Shown here: positions 17,023 through 25,385 of the stretch, one piece after another
Layout of the letters: each line of letters begins with the position of its first letter
Position numbering within the stretch: the stretch's first letter is position 1
The notes under the pieces: generated by a model
Seen by the model: only the letters and a program-made list of their open reading frames with translations
The model's database searches: none
What the model was told of the DNA's origin: nothing
Program-made: the position numbers and the translations under genes
NCBI GenBank assembly: GCA_035530875.1
Contig: DATKUB010000063.1
Coordinates: 1-64,000 of the forward strand
Reading direction: 5' to 3'
Source: JANXYY01 sp035530875
Lineage (GTDB): Bacteria > Actinomycetota > Actinomycetes > Nanopelagicales > Nanopelagicaceae
Length of the DNA: 64,000 nucleotides

Positions 17023-18002
17023 GTGGGCATCTCCTCGTTTGGATTGACAATGAGACAGGCCAGTCGGTTTCCTTCGCTGCCTGGTACGGCGTGTGCGAAT
17101 GGAATACCGGAAATAGTGACCTCAAGCGGTTCGCGAATGGCGTGACGTAGCGGGAGAACGTCCCCGACATCCAGGCCGAGCACCTCGGGCATTCGAACGG
17201 TCGTTGTTAGAAAACGCACGGAAACTTCGACGGGCACTTCTTTCAACCGAAGAACGATAGATCGGGCCGCATTTTCACGAATAGTTTGATCTCGAACGCC
17301 GCCCGGAGCGGAAATCGTCCGTTCCAAATACGGAAAAATGCCACTGAACGGAAGGCACAGGCTGGCGGTGGATTCGTCTGTTCCGGCATGAATATCGAAG
17401 GTCGCCGTCAGTACCAGATCAGAGGCTGCGGCCGCCTGCGAAAATTGAGGGTTGTACTCGATATCAGTTATTACAGGGTGCAAGACCACCAGCGCCTCAA
17501 GCGAGTATGCAAGTTCTCCGAGTAGCCGCTCGACGATCCCGCGAACTACCGCAGATTCAACATCGGTCATAGACCGCTCGGGTTGTGGACCAGTCCCCGA
17601 GCCGCCGAGCATGTGATCGACTGCGGTCATCACGGTGGCCACCGACAATTGCAGGATTCCAGCGCCTGGAACTGGATCGAGTGAGAGCTGAAACATCGCT
17701 GTCGTCGCCGGCAATGTGGAGATGTACTCGTCATAACTGAGCTGCTGGATGGAACTTAGATCAACGGTGCACACTGCGCGTAGAGAACTTGTGAACAGAG
17801 TTGCCCACTTGCGTGTGAAAGTCTCCAGAACCATCTGAAGCACTCGCACGTGCTCGCGCGAGAGTTTGTTCGGGCGGCGAAAGTCGTATGAGCGCGCCTC
17901 AATGAGGCCGCCACTTTTCCGTGATCGCTGGCTTCGGCGGGTCGAGGCATAAGTAGCGCCTTCGGCCACGGAAGCGGGTGCGTCAGTACCCACGGCGGTC
18001 AC
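17019..18002 (-). CDS. fliM: Flagellar switch protein FliM
   Basis: This C-ring protein links the switch to the rotor. It has 327 residues with the middle domain starting YDFRRPNKLSREHVRVLQ (about 39-56) and a C-terminal SpoA domain (PVEVSVRFLTTTVRMPEVLGL). The N-terminal 38 residues are Ala/Ser/Arg-rich and lack the LSQ-EID-ALL-like peptide that binds phosphorylated CheY in other bacteria. The gene overlaps fliN by 4 bases. Confidence 0.95.
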   Translation of the reverse strand: MTAVGTDAPASVAEGATYASTRRSQRSRKSGGLIEARSYDFRRPNKLSREHVRVLQMVLETFTRKWATLFTSSLRAVCTVDLSSIQQLSYDEYISTLPATTAMFQLSLDPVPGAGILQLSVATVMTAVDHMLGGSGTGPQPERSMTDVESAVVRGIVERLLGELAYSLEALVVLHPVITDIEYNPQFSQAAAASDLVLTATFDIHAGTDESTASLCLPFSGIFPYLERTISAPGGVRDQTIRENAARSIVLRLKEVPVEVSVRFLTTTVRMPEVLGLDVGDVLPLRHAIREPLEVTISGIPFAHAVPGSEGNRLACLIVNPNEEMPT

Positions 18003-18051
18003 ACCGATCCATCGGCGGACACCCGTGCAGCCTGAGTATTTCTGGGACCTT

Positions 18052-18504
18052 CTACTGCATTACGAACTCCGTGTAATAAACATCCATGACTTTGTCCGGG
18101 TAGATAGACTCGATTTTCGAAATGAGTTGCTTCTTGATCGCGTCTCGCTGATCCGCATTATTTAATTGAGCCATCGATACTCGGCTGAATAATTCAATTG
18201 CAGCATCCAATGCCTGGCTGCCATCAACGTCCGCCGTGACGTCGGTGGTCTCCTGAAGCGCCATCCCCAACTTGAGATAGTGGCCATCAGAGAGGTTCAA
18301 AAAGATTGAGTCGAGTTTGACCACGTTGCCAGGCTTAGGTGCTGGTTTTGCTTGCGCGGTGCTTCCCCCAACCATTAAATAGCCAGCAAGGGCGATCGCA
18401 ACAATTACAGCGCCCGCCAAGATGACTAGTTTGCGCTTCACCTTCGTTTTGCGACCCTCACCCTCATCCGCAGGTGGTTTCTCCTCCATCTTCTGCTTTC
18501 TCAT
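18052..18504 (-). CDS. fliL: Flagellar basal body-associated protein FliL
   Basis: The 150-residue membrane protein has a charged cytosolic N-terminus, one helix (about 27-46) and an extracytoplasmic domain. Family signatures are KPGNVVKLDSIFLNLSDGHYL (the 20-residue core near 77-97) and the C-terminal PDKVMDVYYTEFVMQ. FliL supports the stator in known systems. It lies between motB and fliM on the same strand. Confidence 0.93.
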   Translation of the reverse strand: MRKQKMEEKPPADEGEGRKTKVKRKLVILAGAVIVAIALAGYLMVGGSTAQAKPAPKPGNVVKLDSIFLNLSDGHYLKLGMALQETTDVTADVDGSQALDAAIELFSRVSMAQLNNADQRDAIKKQLISKIESIYPDKVMDVYYTEFVMQ

Positions 18505-18568
18505 GCTCTTTTTCCTCCTTTAGGTTGGGCCCAAGAGCTCCAGGAACCAGGGCAAAATGGCGTCATGG

Positions 18569-19456
18569 TCATGATTTCCCGAATCCGGCGGCACTCAATG
18601 CCCCTTGCTCTGCTGGTGTCAACGTGGACAAGATGACGATGTCGACGCGACGGTTAACGCTGACCGAACGTGGATCACTTGCGGGTAGGAGCGGGCGTTG
18701 ATCCGCATACCCCACAGCACCAAAGCGCTTCGGGCTAATTCGGTCATTCTCGATGAAATACCTAACGACCGTATCGGCCCGTGCCGATGACAACTCCCAG
18801 TCAGTTGGGAAGTACTTTGGCTTTACCGCCACGTTGTTCGTATGACCCTCGACCTGGATGTCATTTGGCAGTGGTTCAAGCGCCGGCGCAATCGCCTTAA
18901 CCAGCAACTCACCCTCTGGGGCAAGAGTGGCCAGATCGGCAGCGAAGAGGACTCGATTGGTGATCACACTGACCGTCAGCCCTCGACCGTCGGTCGTAAA
19001 TTTGACCGATCCGTCAAGACCGGATTTATGTAGGGCAGCGAGAATTTGTGCCTTGACCCGAGTAAAATCGGCTGCCTGTAACAGGGCATGTCGCCGAGCA
19101 CTCGACATCAACTGAGCCGAAGTGGCCTTAGGCGGCGTTACCGGAAGTTCGGCCTGAACCTCACTTCGTAGAGCCGGGTTGGCAATAGTCGGGTTGAGGG
19201 AAATCGACATCGACGAACTTTCCAGAATGCTGGTCTGACCGGTGAGGACAGCGTGCGGTGAACCAAACTGGTTTGCCATGCCCTGGGAGAGTTGGTCGAA
19301 TTTCTTCTGATCAACCTGACTGATCGCAAAGAGCAGAATGAATAGCACCATCAGCAAGGTGATCATGTCGGCGTATGTGAGAAGCCACCGTTCTTGATCC
19401 CCGTGCTGCTCTTCACCGTGCGCATCCTTCTTGCGCTTTCTTAGCGTGGGGGACAT
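18569..19456 (-). CDS. motB: Flagellar motor stator protein MotB
   Basis: This is the peptidoglycan-anchored half of the proton-driven stator. I chose ATG 19456 (MSPTLRKRKK), which follows the motA stop by one base; a longer frame to 19528 would overlap motA. The product has 295 residues. The single membrane helix has the proton-accepting Asp30 in LLTYADMITLL, and the C-terminal OmpA-like domain has VEGHTNN and SSARADTVVRYFIE. The usual proton-type motif suggests H+ rather than Na+ use, an inference only. Confidence 0.95.
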   Translation of the reverse strand: MSPTLRKRKKDAHGEEQHGDQERWLLTYADMITLLMVLFILLFAISQVDQKKFDQLSQGMANQFGSPHAVLTGQTSILESSSMSISLNPTIANPALRSEVQAELPVTPPKATSAQLMSSARRHALLQAADFTRVKAQILAALHKSGLDGSVKFTTDGRGLTVSVITNRVLFAADLATLAPEGELLVKAIAPALEPLPNDIQVEGHTNNVAVKPKYFPTDWELSSARADTVVRYFIENDRISPKRFGAVGYADQRPLLPASDPRSVSVNRRVDIVILSTLTPAEQGALSAAGFGKS

Positions 19457-19457
19457 C

Positions 19458-20279
19458 TCAAGCGACCTTGCCTTGAGCAGCCTTGCCTTGGTCAGGTTTG
19501 CCCGATGCGGTCTTGGCCCCAGCTGCAAGGCGTTCGTTTGGCGGCAGCAACGATCGAAGTTTACGAGCGACCATTCTTGGGTTTGCTCCAGCTTGGATGG
19601 CTGTCACTCCTTCAAGTAGCAACTCCATCTGCTGGCATTCCAGGTCGCTGACCCGCCGCAACTTGCCAGCCATGGGAAGCCAGAAGACGTTTGCCGTCAT
19701 AACTCCCCAGAGGGTGGCCACGAACGCGCCAGCTATCAGTTTGCCCAACTCAGACGGATTGCTGAGATTTCCAAGTACATGCACCAGACCGAGAACAGTG
19801 CCTAGGATTCCGATGGTTGGTGCGTAACCACCCATATCGCTGAAAATTTTTGCGCCGGCGCGATCATTGATTCGTTTAGCTGCGATTTCGGACTCCAAAA
19901 TCTCGCGAAGATCCTCCGAGTCGGTCCCGTCGATAGCCAGTTCGAGTCCCTTCCTAAGAAATGGATCCTCGACTTTACGAACCGCATCTTCCAACGCGAG
20001 CAACCCCTCGCGCCGAGCTGTTTCGGCAAGTTGAACAATCGTGTCAACCATTTTGCCGCCCTCTACTGGCTTGCTCATCAGTGCCACTTTGAACCATTTG
20101 ACGATGCCCGTTGCATCTTTCATTGAACCGGTGGCCATCGCCGCGCCGAAGGTTCCAGCGAAGACTAGAAACATGGGCGGGATCAAAATAATGGTCATCG
20201 GGTTGCCACCCTCGAGAAGCATCGACCCGAAAACGGCAGTGAGGGCGAGTCCGATGCCAATGATCGTGCCGAGATCCAT
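19458..20279 (-). CDS. motA: Flagellar motor stator protein MotA
   Basis: This is the ion-channel half of the stator with 273 residues and four membrane helices (about 3-25, 32-50, 150-170, 183-205) separated by a cytosolic loop carrying the charged segment that drives FliG. Conserved GGYAPTIGILGTVLGLVHVL lies at about 149-168. A C-terminal Lys/Ala/Gly-rich tail is present. The gene adjoins flbD (1-base overlap) and motB. Confidence 0.95.
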   Translation of the reverse strand: MDLGTIIGIGLALTAVFGSMLLEGGNPMTIILIPPMFLVFAGTFGAAMATGSMKDATGIVKWFKVALMSKPVEGGKMVDTIVQLAETARREGLLALEDAVRKVEDPFLRKGLELAIDGTDSEDLREILESEIAAKRINDRAGAKIFSDMGGYAPTIGILGTVLGLVHVLGNLSNPSELGKLIAGAFVATLWGVMTANVFWLPMAGKLRRVSDLECQQMELLLEGVTAIQAGANPRMVARKLRSLLPPNERLAAGAKTASGKPDQGKAAQGKVA

Positions 20280-20575
20280 TACGACCCCCGGTTGATTGGA
20301 ACGATATTCAACGTCGCACCATCCAAATTCTCGGAGGCACTACTACTCGGGTGCGGGGCAGGTTCGGGCAGGACCGTATCGAAAACTCCAGCAGCGGCAA
20401 TTAACGAAGCCCGAAACCATCGGATCCTGGCAATCACCTCTGCTAACGGCTCGGCGACTAAATACTTGCTGCCGTCGATAAGGGTGAGGACGGTGTCAGG
20501 CGTGCTCTCGGCACGTTCGATCAGATCTGGGTTGAGGGCGAAGGTCGGCCCATTCAGGCGAGTTAGAACTATCAC
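20279..20575 (-). CDS. flbD: Flagellar FlbD family protein
   Basis: The 98-residue protein begins MIVLTRLNGPTFALNPDLIE, the signature of the small FlbD/YlzI family. This family is found next to motA or flgE in Gram-positive and spirochaete flagellar operons and is unrelated to the Caulobacter regulator of the same name. The conserved part ends near residue 65; the tail is extended. Its molecular role is not established. It is the first gene after the 172-base flgE-flbD gap. Confidence 0.9.
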   Translation of the reverse strand: MIVLTRLNGPTFALNPDLIERAESTPDTVLTLIDGSKYLVAEPLAEVIARIRWFRASLIAAAGVFDTVLPEPAPHPSSSASENLDGATLNIVPINRGS

Positions 20576-20675
20576 GGTATCCGTCCTTGGATGGCAGTGA
20601 CAGGGCCGGTCCTTGGCCCTCTTGAAGTAACTCTCTATCGGCCTAAGGAGCGGCGACTTGAGACAAATGGCATTG

Positions 20676-20702
20676 ACCCTCGACCCACTCCAGGTCGAGG
20701 GT
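20676..20702. terminator. Perfect hairpin between flgE and flbD
   Basis: ACCCTCGACC (20676-20685) and GGTCGAGGGT (20693-20702) form a 10-bp perfect stem with a 7-base loop. There is no clear T-run on either side, so it may be an attenuator or an mRNA-stability element rather than a full terminator. It divides the long minus-strand flagellar operon between hook genes and motor genes. Confidence 0.6.
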
Positions 20703-20747
20703 TAATGCGGCGTCTGGCGCTGTCAGCCTTCTGCGCTTATGTCAGCG

Positions 20748-21947
20748 TTAGCGCTTGAGGTTCACCAAATCCTGAAGAACCTCATCGGAGGCAGTGATCA
20801 CTTTGGAGTTGGCCTGCAAAGCCCGTTGAGCAATGATCAGGTTTGAAAATTCGGCCGCAAGATCGACGTTGGACATCTCAAGCACTCCACCGGCGAGCAT
20901 GCCTCGGCCACCAGTTCCAGGGATGCCAAGCTGGGGAGAGCCCGAGTTAACGCTGGTGCGATACATCGAGTCGCCAACTTTCTCCAGACCGGCTGGGTTG
21001 TTAAAACTCGCCAGTGCAATCTGGGCCAACGACTGCTTGAGTCCGTTGGAGAAGACTCCAGTTACCGTGCCGTCTGGTGAGATGGCAAACGACTGCAAAG
21101 ACCCCACTGCCGATCCATCCTGAGAAAGGGCCGATGCGGTATTAGCCCCGCCGTACTGGGTCATCCCGGAAATGTTCATGGTGACCGTCGAGCCCATGAA
21201 CGAATAGGTTGCGGTTGCCGGATTTGGGCTGGTCAGCGCCCCGGTATTGCTAAATACCAATGCAGTTGGAGCCCCCGGTGGGTTGGTCCCATCTGTAACA
21301 ACCAAGTTCCAGTTATTCGCGGAGGTATTGGTAAAGGTGTAGGTCATTGCATGTTGGGTGCCTTGAGCGTCATAGGCGGTAATCGAGGCGACCACACTGG
21401 TTCCGACGACAGCGTCAGCTGGGAGGTTGCCACCAAGCTGGGCTTTGGCCGTTTGCTTTGGTGCCAGCAAGGTACCGATCGGTATCTTGACTGGAGTAGG
21501 AGCCGCGTTGGTGCTAATAACTCCACCGGCACCTTGCCAACCTTGAACTACCGCGCCGTCTGGTGCGACCAACTGTCCACTCGCATCAAGTGAGAACGAG
21601 CCAGCCCGGGTATAGAGAGTGCCAGTGCCGTTGTTGACGAGAAAGAAACCATCACCTTGAACCATCATGTCGGTACTACGGCCGGTTAGTTGTGCTGCTC
21701 CCTGGCCGAAGTTGGTTGTGATCCCCGCGATCTTCACGCCCAGACCCACCTCGGCTGGGTTGGTTCCACCCAACGCACCTTGCGGCGCACCTGCGCTAGT
21801 GAGAACTTCGCTAAGGGTGTCTTCGAAAACCCCCTGGCTGGACTTGTACCCGACGGTGTTCACGTTGGCAATGTTGTTGCCAACGATATCCATCATGGTC
21901 TGGTTGCTTCTAAGGCCCGTGATTCCAGAAAATAATGATCGAAGCAT
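20748..21947 (-). CDS. flgE: Flagellar hook protein FlgE
   Basis: The structural hook protein has 399 residues. The N-terminus MLRSLFSGITGLRSNQTMMD with GNNIANVNTVGYK (24-36), and the C-terminal LAAEFSNLIIAQRALQANSK, are the coiled-coil termini shared by all axial proteins. The variable middle is Ser/Thr/Gly rich. It follows flgD by 56 bases. Being the only flgE/F/G-type gene here, it may also be the only axial protein of its class in this locus. Confidence 0.95.
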   Translation of the reverse strand: MLRSLFSGITGLRSNQTMMDIVGNNIANVNTVGYKSSQGVFEDTLSEVLTSAGAPQGALGGTNPAEVGLGVKIAGITTNFGQGAAQLTGRSTDMMVQGDGFFLVNNGTGTLYTRAGSFSLDASGQLVAPDGAVVQGWQGAGGVISTNAAPTPVKIPIGTLLAPKQTAKAQLGGNLPADAVVGTSVVASITAYDAQGTQHAMTYTFTNTSANNWNLVVTDGTNPPGAPTALVFSNTGALTSPNPATATYSFMGSTVTMNISGMTQYGGANTASALSQDGSAVGSLQSFAISPDGTVTGVFSNGLKQSLAQIALASFNNPAGLEKVGDSMYRTSVNSGSPQLGIPGTGGRGMLAGGVLEMSNVDLAAEFSNLIIAQRALQANSKVITASDEVLQDLVNLKR

Positions 21948-22003
21948 GTGCTTACTCCTATGGGTTTGTGGGCAAATGGCCCGGGGGTATGAGGACCAAC
22001 CGA

Positions 22004-22414
22004 TCAGCCGGTGACAGAGCTGACCGAAGTTAATGGGACGTCGATGGTGCCGACTTTGAGTACTGGCCCGCTCGCGACCAAGCTGATGCCCGAAACGATC
22101 CCTTGGGCCGGACTGCCATTGGCATCCGTGTAGCCGACGGTGCGGCCGATCAGCCCGGTCGCCTCGGTTGCCTGCTGTGATGCGATAAGGCTTGAGTACT
22201 GCTGAGCCATCTGCGTGAGTTTCTCAACCGAGGTGAATTGAGCGGTCTGGGCGAGGAACTCAGTGCCAGAGGCTGGGTTCATTGGATCCTGGTTCTTGAG
22301 CTCAGCGACTAACAGTTTCAGGAAATCACCGGTGCCCAGGGCCGTGCCTGCACCAGAAGTAGCTGGGGAACCGGCGGTGGTCGGCGGGGTGTTGCCAATT
22401 GATGAAACGGACAT
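22004..22414 (-). CDS. flgD: Flagellar hook capping protein FlgD (short form)
   Basis: The 136-residue protein has the conserved N-terminal core GDFLKLLVAELKNQDPMNP (about 28-46) and EFLAQTAQFTSVEKL, followed by a small beta domain (LIGRTVGYTD, GIVSGISL). It lacks the larger C-terminal Tudor/FN3-like region of enterobacterial FlgD, as is common in Gram-positive species. It caps the growing hook. It sits between fliK and flgE. Confidence 0.93.
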   Translation of the reverse strand: MSVSSIGNTPPTTAGSPATSGAGTALGTGDFLKLLVAELKNQDPMNPASGTEFLAQTAQFTSVEKLTQMAQQYSSLIASQQATEATGLIGRTVGYTDANGSPAQGIVSGISLVASGPVLKVGTIDVPLTSVSSVTG

Positions 22415-22432
22415 AACTCTTCCTCGTTCCTC

Positions 22433-24016
22433 CTAGATGGTGACATCGACGGCGCCGGCGTGGCTGACGCGACGGTGGCTGGGCAGGGGCTCGGATCTTG
22501 GTAAATCAGACATCAATTGAGGGGCTGGCAACGGCGTAGATCGGGTGTTCCAGTTACCCGGCGCCGACTGGTTACCGGATCCCAAATAACCACCCGTCAT
22601 CGATCCCCCACTAGTGCCCAGATTTTGGGAGAGAACATCGGTCCGACCAACGCTTAGCCCGGCGTCAATTAACTCCCGGCGAAGATCTGGAAGTGCTCCG
22701 ATCAACGCTTCTCGGGCGGGGTCATGAGATCCGGCCAATTGCAGGTTGATGGTCCCGTCTTTGAGTTCGACTACCACTTGCACTTGACCAAGGTCGGCCG
22801 GGTGGAGCAGCACGGTGATCTGGTGCGTCCCATCCGGTCCGCTGGTTAGCGAGGCGACCTGAGGTGCGAGTTGAGCTGCCACCGACACCGGTGCTTGGGG
22901 GGCGGCTGGTGCCAACACGGCTCCGATAGCTGGCGGCTGAAGCTGGGCTTGTTCAGCGCCGGTCGTCGCATTAGCTAATGATCCACCTGCGTCCTTGCCG
23001 GTTGGACCTCGATCTGATGGTCGTTCAACTGGTATGACGGTTCCGTGGGGTAGGGCCACCGGTCCGATCGCGCTAATTGTCGAAAGCGAAATCCCGCGAT
23101 TGTCAGGAGCGGCGGGCTGGGTTGGCGCGGCAACAGTAAGTGCGGCCGCTTGGTTAAGGATTATTCCGGACGGAACCGCGCCGGCGGAGTTCGGCTTAAT
23201 AGATGCGAGATGAGCCTCTGCCAAGGGATCCAAAATGGCTTGTCGGCCGCCCGCCGTACCCGCTGACCCAAGTTGTGAGAGCGGGGTAAAAGTTGCCAGT
23301 GCCGGAGATCTAGACGGCTTGATCGTTATCGGAGAAATTTTGGGGAGTGTATTTTGCCCTTCAGCCAGTTTGAGCTTCTCAGGTCTGTTCGGAGCAATGA
23401 CCTTGACGCTCAGTTCTGGTCCCGCGACTTCAATCGGACTACCACTTGCCTTGTCCAATTCTGTTAGAACAGGCGTGATGGTGGGCGGTTGCGATTTCGC
23501 GACTTGGCGAGGAAGACTTGAGGTAGCAGTCTTGTCGAGCACAATTGAGTTTGCAACCACTCCTATTTTGCCAACTGCATTAACCCTGGGTGCGGTTCCA
23601 ATATCGACGTTACTGCCGAGGTTCGCTAACTTGACCGCTAGACCAAGTTCTGCGGAAGACGGCTTTGGATCAATCCCGACCGCTGCAGTCAGCGGGCTTT
23701 CTACTGAAACTAATTTTGGAAGTACGTGACCGGCCAGATCCGGTGCGGGGAAAACTTTAGTACCAACAGCACCAATAACTTTGGCCACTTCACCGGCGAG
23801 CGCTAGCCCAGGTGTCACTGACTTAGGTAATGCCGATTTGAGCGTCAAAGATTTCTTTAAAGAATCTGATTCGACTGCAGTAGTTCGGTCGATTGGCACA
23901 GCCTGAGTTGGCAAAAACTGTCCTAACAGCGCAAGAAATGCCATCGTAGGATCGCTTGGTTCTTCGCGATGTGATTCCAAAGGCTCACTTGCAATCGGAG
24001 TTGGATCGACTCTCAT
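22433..24016 (-). CDS. fliK: Flagellar hook-length control protein FliK
   Basis: The secreted ruler has 527 residues. About 390 residues are low-complexity Ala/Pro/Ser/Thr sequence, and the globular C-terminal domain (about 395-470) carries QITVLLHPADLGQVQVVVEL and INLQLAGSHDPAREALIGAL, the recognised FliK signature. It probably measures hook length and signals FlhB. The gene overlaps the peptidoglycan hydrolase gene by 4 bases. Confidence 0.92.
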   Translation of the reverse strand: MRVDPTPIASEPLESHREEPSDPTMAFLALLGQFLPTQAVPIDRTTAVESDSLKKSLTLKSALPKSVTPGLALAGEVAKVIGAVGTKVFPAPDLAGHVLPKLVSVESPLTAAVGIDPKPSSAELGLAVKLANLGSNVDIGTAPRVNAVGKIGVVANSIVLDKTATSSLPRQVAKSQPPTITPVLTELDKASGSPIEVAGPELSVKVIAPNRPEKLKLAEGQNTLPKISPITIKPSRSPALATFTPLSQLGSAGTAGGRQAILDPLAEAHLASIKPNSAGAVPSGIILNQAAALTVAAPTQPAAPDNRGISLSTISAIGPVALPHGTVIPVERPSDRGPTGKDAGGSLANATTGAEQAQLQPPAIGAVLAPAAPQAPVSVAAQLAPQVASLTSGPDGTHQITVLLHPADLGQVQVVVELKDGTINLQLAGSHDPAREALIGALPDLRRELIDAGLSVGRTDVLSQNLGTSGGSMTGGYLGSGNQSAPGNWNTRSTPLPAPQLMSDLPRSEPLPSHRRVSHAGAVDVTI

Positions 24017-24936
24017 GGCTTCGCTCCCGCCAAATTGCGCATAACTTCGCCCACGTAGTTCTGGGTTTCCGAATATGGCGGGATACCGCCGTATTGGGCT
24101 ACGGCCGAACTACCAGCGTTATACGCAGCCAGCGCTAGTGGCACAGTTTTGAATCGGTTCAGATCTCCGGAAAGGAGGCGAGCCGCACCATCAATTGCTT
24201 GATTAGGATCAAGCGGATCGACGCCAAGGCCGCGAGCAGTTGATGGCATAAGTTGCATGAGACCAAGTGCGCCTGCGGGGCTTGTAGCATTTGGGTTATA
24301 GCCGGATTCAACTTTGGCTACTGCAGCTAGCAATCCTGGTGGCAGCCCATATTGGTTTGTGGCCGAATCAAATAACGGCCCAAAGGCGGTTGGTGCATTG
24401 CTTGAAGCGCCAAGGCTCGGCGCGGGCGCTGTCGATGGATCGGCCACAATCCGCCGGATCGCGGTCGGCGTCTCGGTGATTTGTTCAACGCGCACTGCGG
24501 TTCCCGTGTGCGGGGCGTTAATCATTTGCCCGTTACCGAGATAGATCCCGATGTGATGCACCGGGGTACCGAAGGCGACCAGATCCCCCGGCTGCGCGTC
24601 GGCCAAGGTTGCCACTGACGCTCCTGCTTGCGCTTGATCACTTGCTACTCGCGGAAGTTGGTATCCAAGATCAGAGAAGACCCGTTGCACCAGACCAGAA
24701 CAGTCCATTCCGGTTGCGGGGTTATTTCCCCCCAATACATATGGCACACCCAGATACTGAGATGCATCGGCTACCACGCTACTGCCAGCGACACTGCTCG
24801 TTGGCGCACTCATTGCTGACGCGAGTGCATTGGCAAAACTTAAGTTTGCACCGTTAGCAGATGCAGCTTGAACAGATGGGAAGAGATTTTGAATCTCTTG
24901 AATCCGTGACATCACTTCTGCCAGTCCATTGATCAT
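24013..24936 (-). CDS. Dual peptidoglycan hydrolase: NlpC/P60 fused to lytic transglycosylase
   Basis: The 307 residues fuse two wall-cutting domains. Residues 52-165 are NlpC/P60 with Cys79 (MDCSG), His128 (VHHIGIY) and His143 (NAPHTG). Residues 185-305 are an SLT/goose-lysozyme-like domain with Glu210 (AVAKVESGYNP) and GALGLMQLMPSTARGLGV. There is no signal peptide; the first 50 residues look like a flagellar export leader, so it may leave by the flagellar pathway. Between fliJ and fliK it is well placed to open peptidoglycan for the rod, the job done by FlgJ elsewhere. Confidence 0.9.
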   Translation of the reverse strand: MINGLAEVMSRIQEIQNLFPSVQAASANGANLSFANALASAMSAPTSSVAGSSVVADASQYLGVPYVLGGNNPATGMDCSGLVQRVFSDLGYQLPRVASDQAQAGASVATLADAQPGDLVAFGTPVHHIGIYLGNGQMINAPHTGTAVRVEQITETPTAIRRIVADPSTAPAPSLGASSNAPTAFGPLFDSATNQYGLPPGLLAAVAKVESGYNPNATSPAGALGLMQLMPSTARGLGVDPLDPNQAIDGAARLLSGDLNRFKTVPLALAAYNAGSSAVAQYGGIPPYSETQNYVGEVMRNLAGAKP

Positions 24937-25385
24937 GGCTCATCCACTTCCAATTGGGCGTCCCAGTCAGCAACCCGCCAGGGGCGCTGGGCTAAGTCGT
25001 CCAATTCCCGCTGCTCCGCTCGATGGTTTTCGTGCTCTACGAGCAGCCGATGTCGATCGGCCAACTCCTCAACAGCACTTTGGTCTTGTTCGGCCTTGAC
25101 CCATCGTTCTTTGGCAAGACGTAGTTCCTCTCGCCGCGATCGAGTCAACTCTTGCAGGACGGAGACTTCAGTGGCGAGGCTGCGCGCCGCCAGGACCGCT
25201 CCGACAAACGGCGTTATCGGCCCATTCGTAGGCAACATCTGTTCCTTCAAAGTAGCCTCGCGTTGAGTTGCTTGCTCGGCGGCCTGGACTACTCGTCCAT
25301 TTGCCCTGACGACCTCGGCTCGAGTTGTCTCCTCCACGGCTTCACGTACTCGCAGTACTGCCGCTAGTGGAAATCTTCTTCTCAT
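24933..25385 (-). CDS. fliJ: Flagellar export chaperone FliJ
   Basis: The 150-residue, almost wholly alpha-helical coiled-coil protein starts RRRFPLAAVLRVREAVEE, which matches FliJ N-termini. FliJ is the central stalk that sits in the FliI hexamer. Overlaps of 4 bases join it to fliI upstream and the hydrolase gene downstream. Confidence 0.88.
   Translation of the reverse strand: MRRRFPLAAVLRVREAVEETTRAEVVRANGRVVQAAEQATQREATLKEQMLPTNGPITPFVGAVLAARSLATEVSVLQELTRSRREELRLAKERWVKAEQDQSAVEELADRHRLLVEHENHRAEQRELDDLAQRPWRVADWDAQLEVDEP

Noticed and set aside
19457..19528. 24-residue N-terminal extension of MotB
   Set aside because: It would overlap the motA coding sequence, and the ATG at 19456 follows the motA stop directly.
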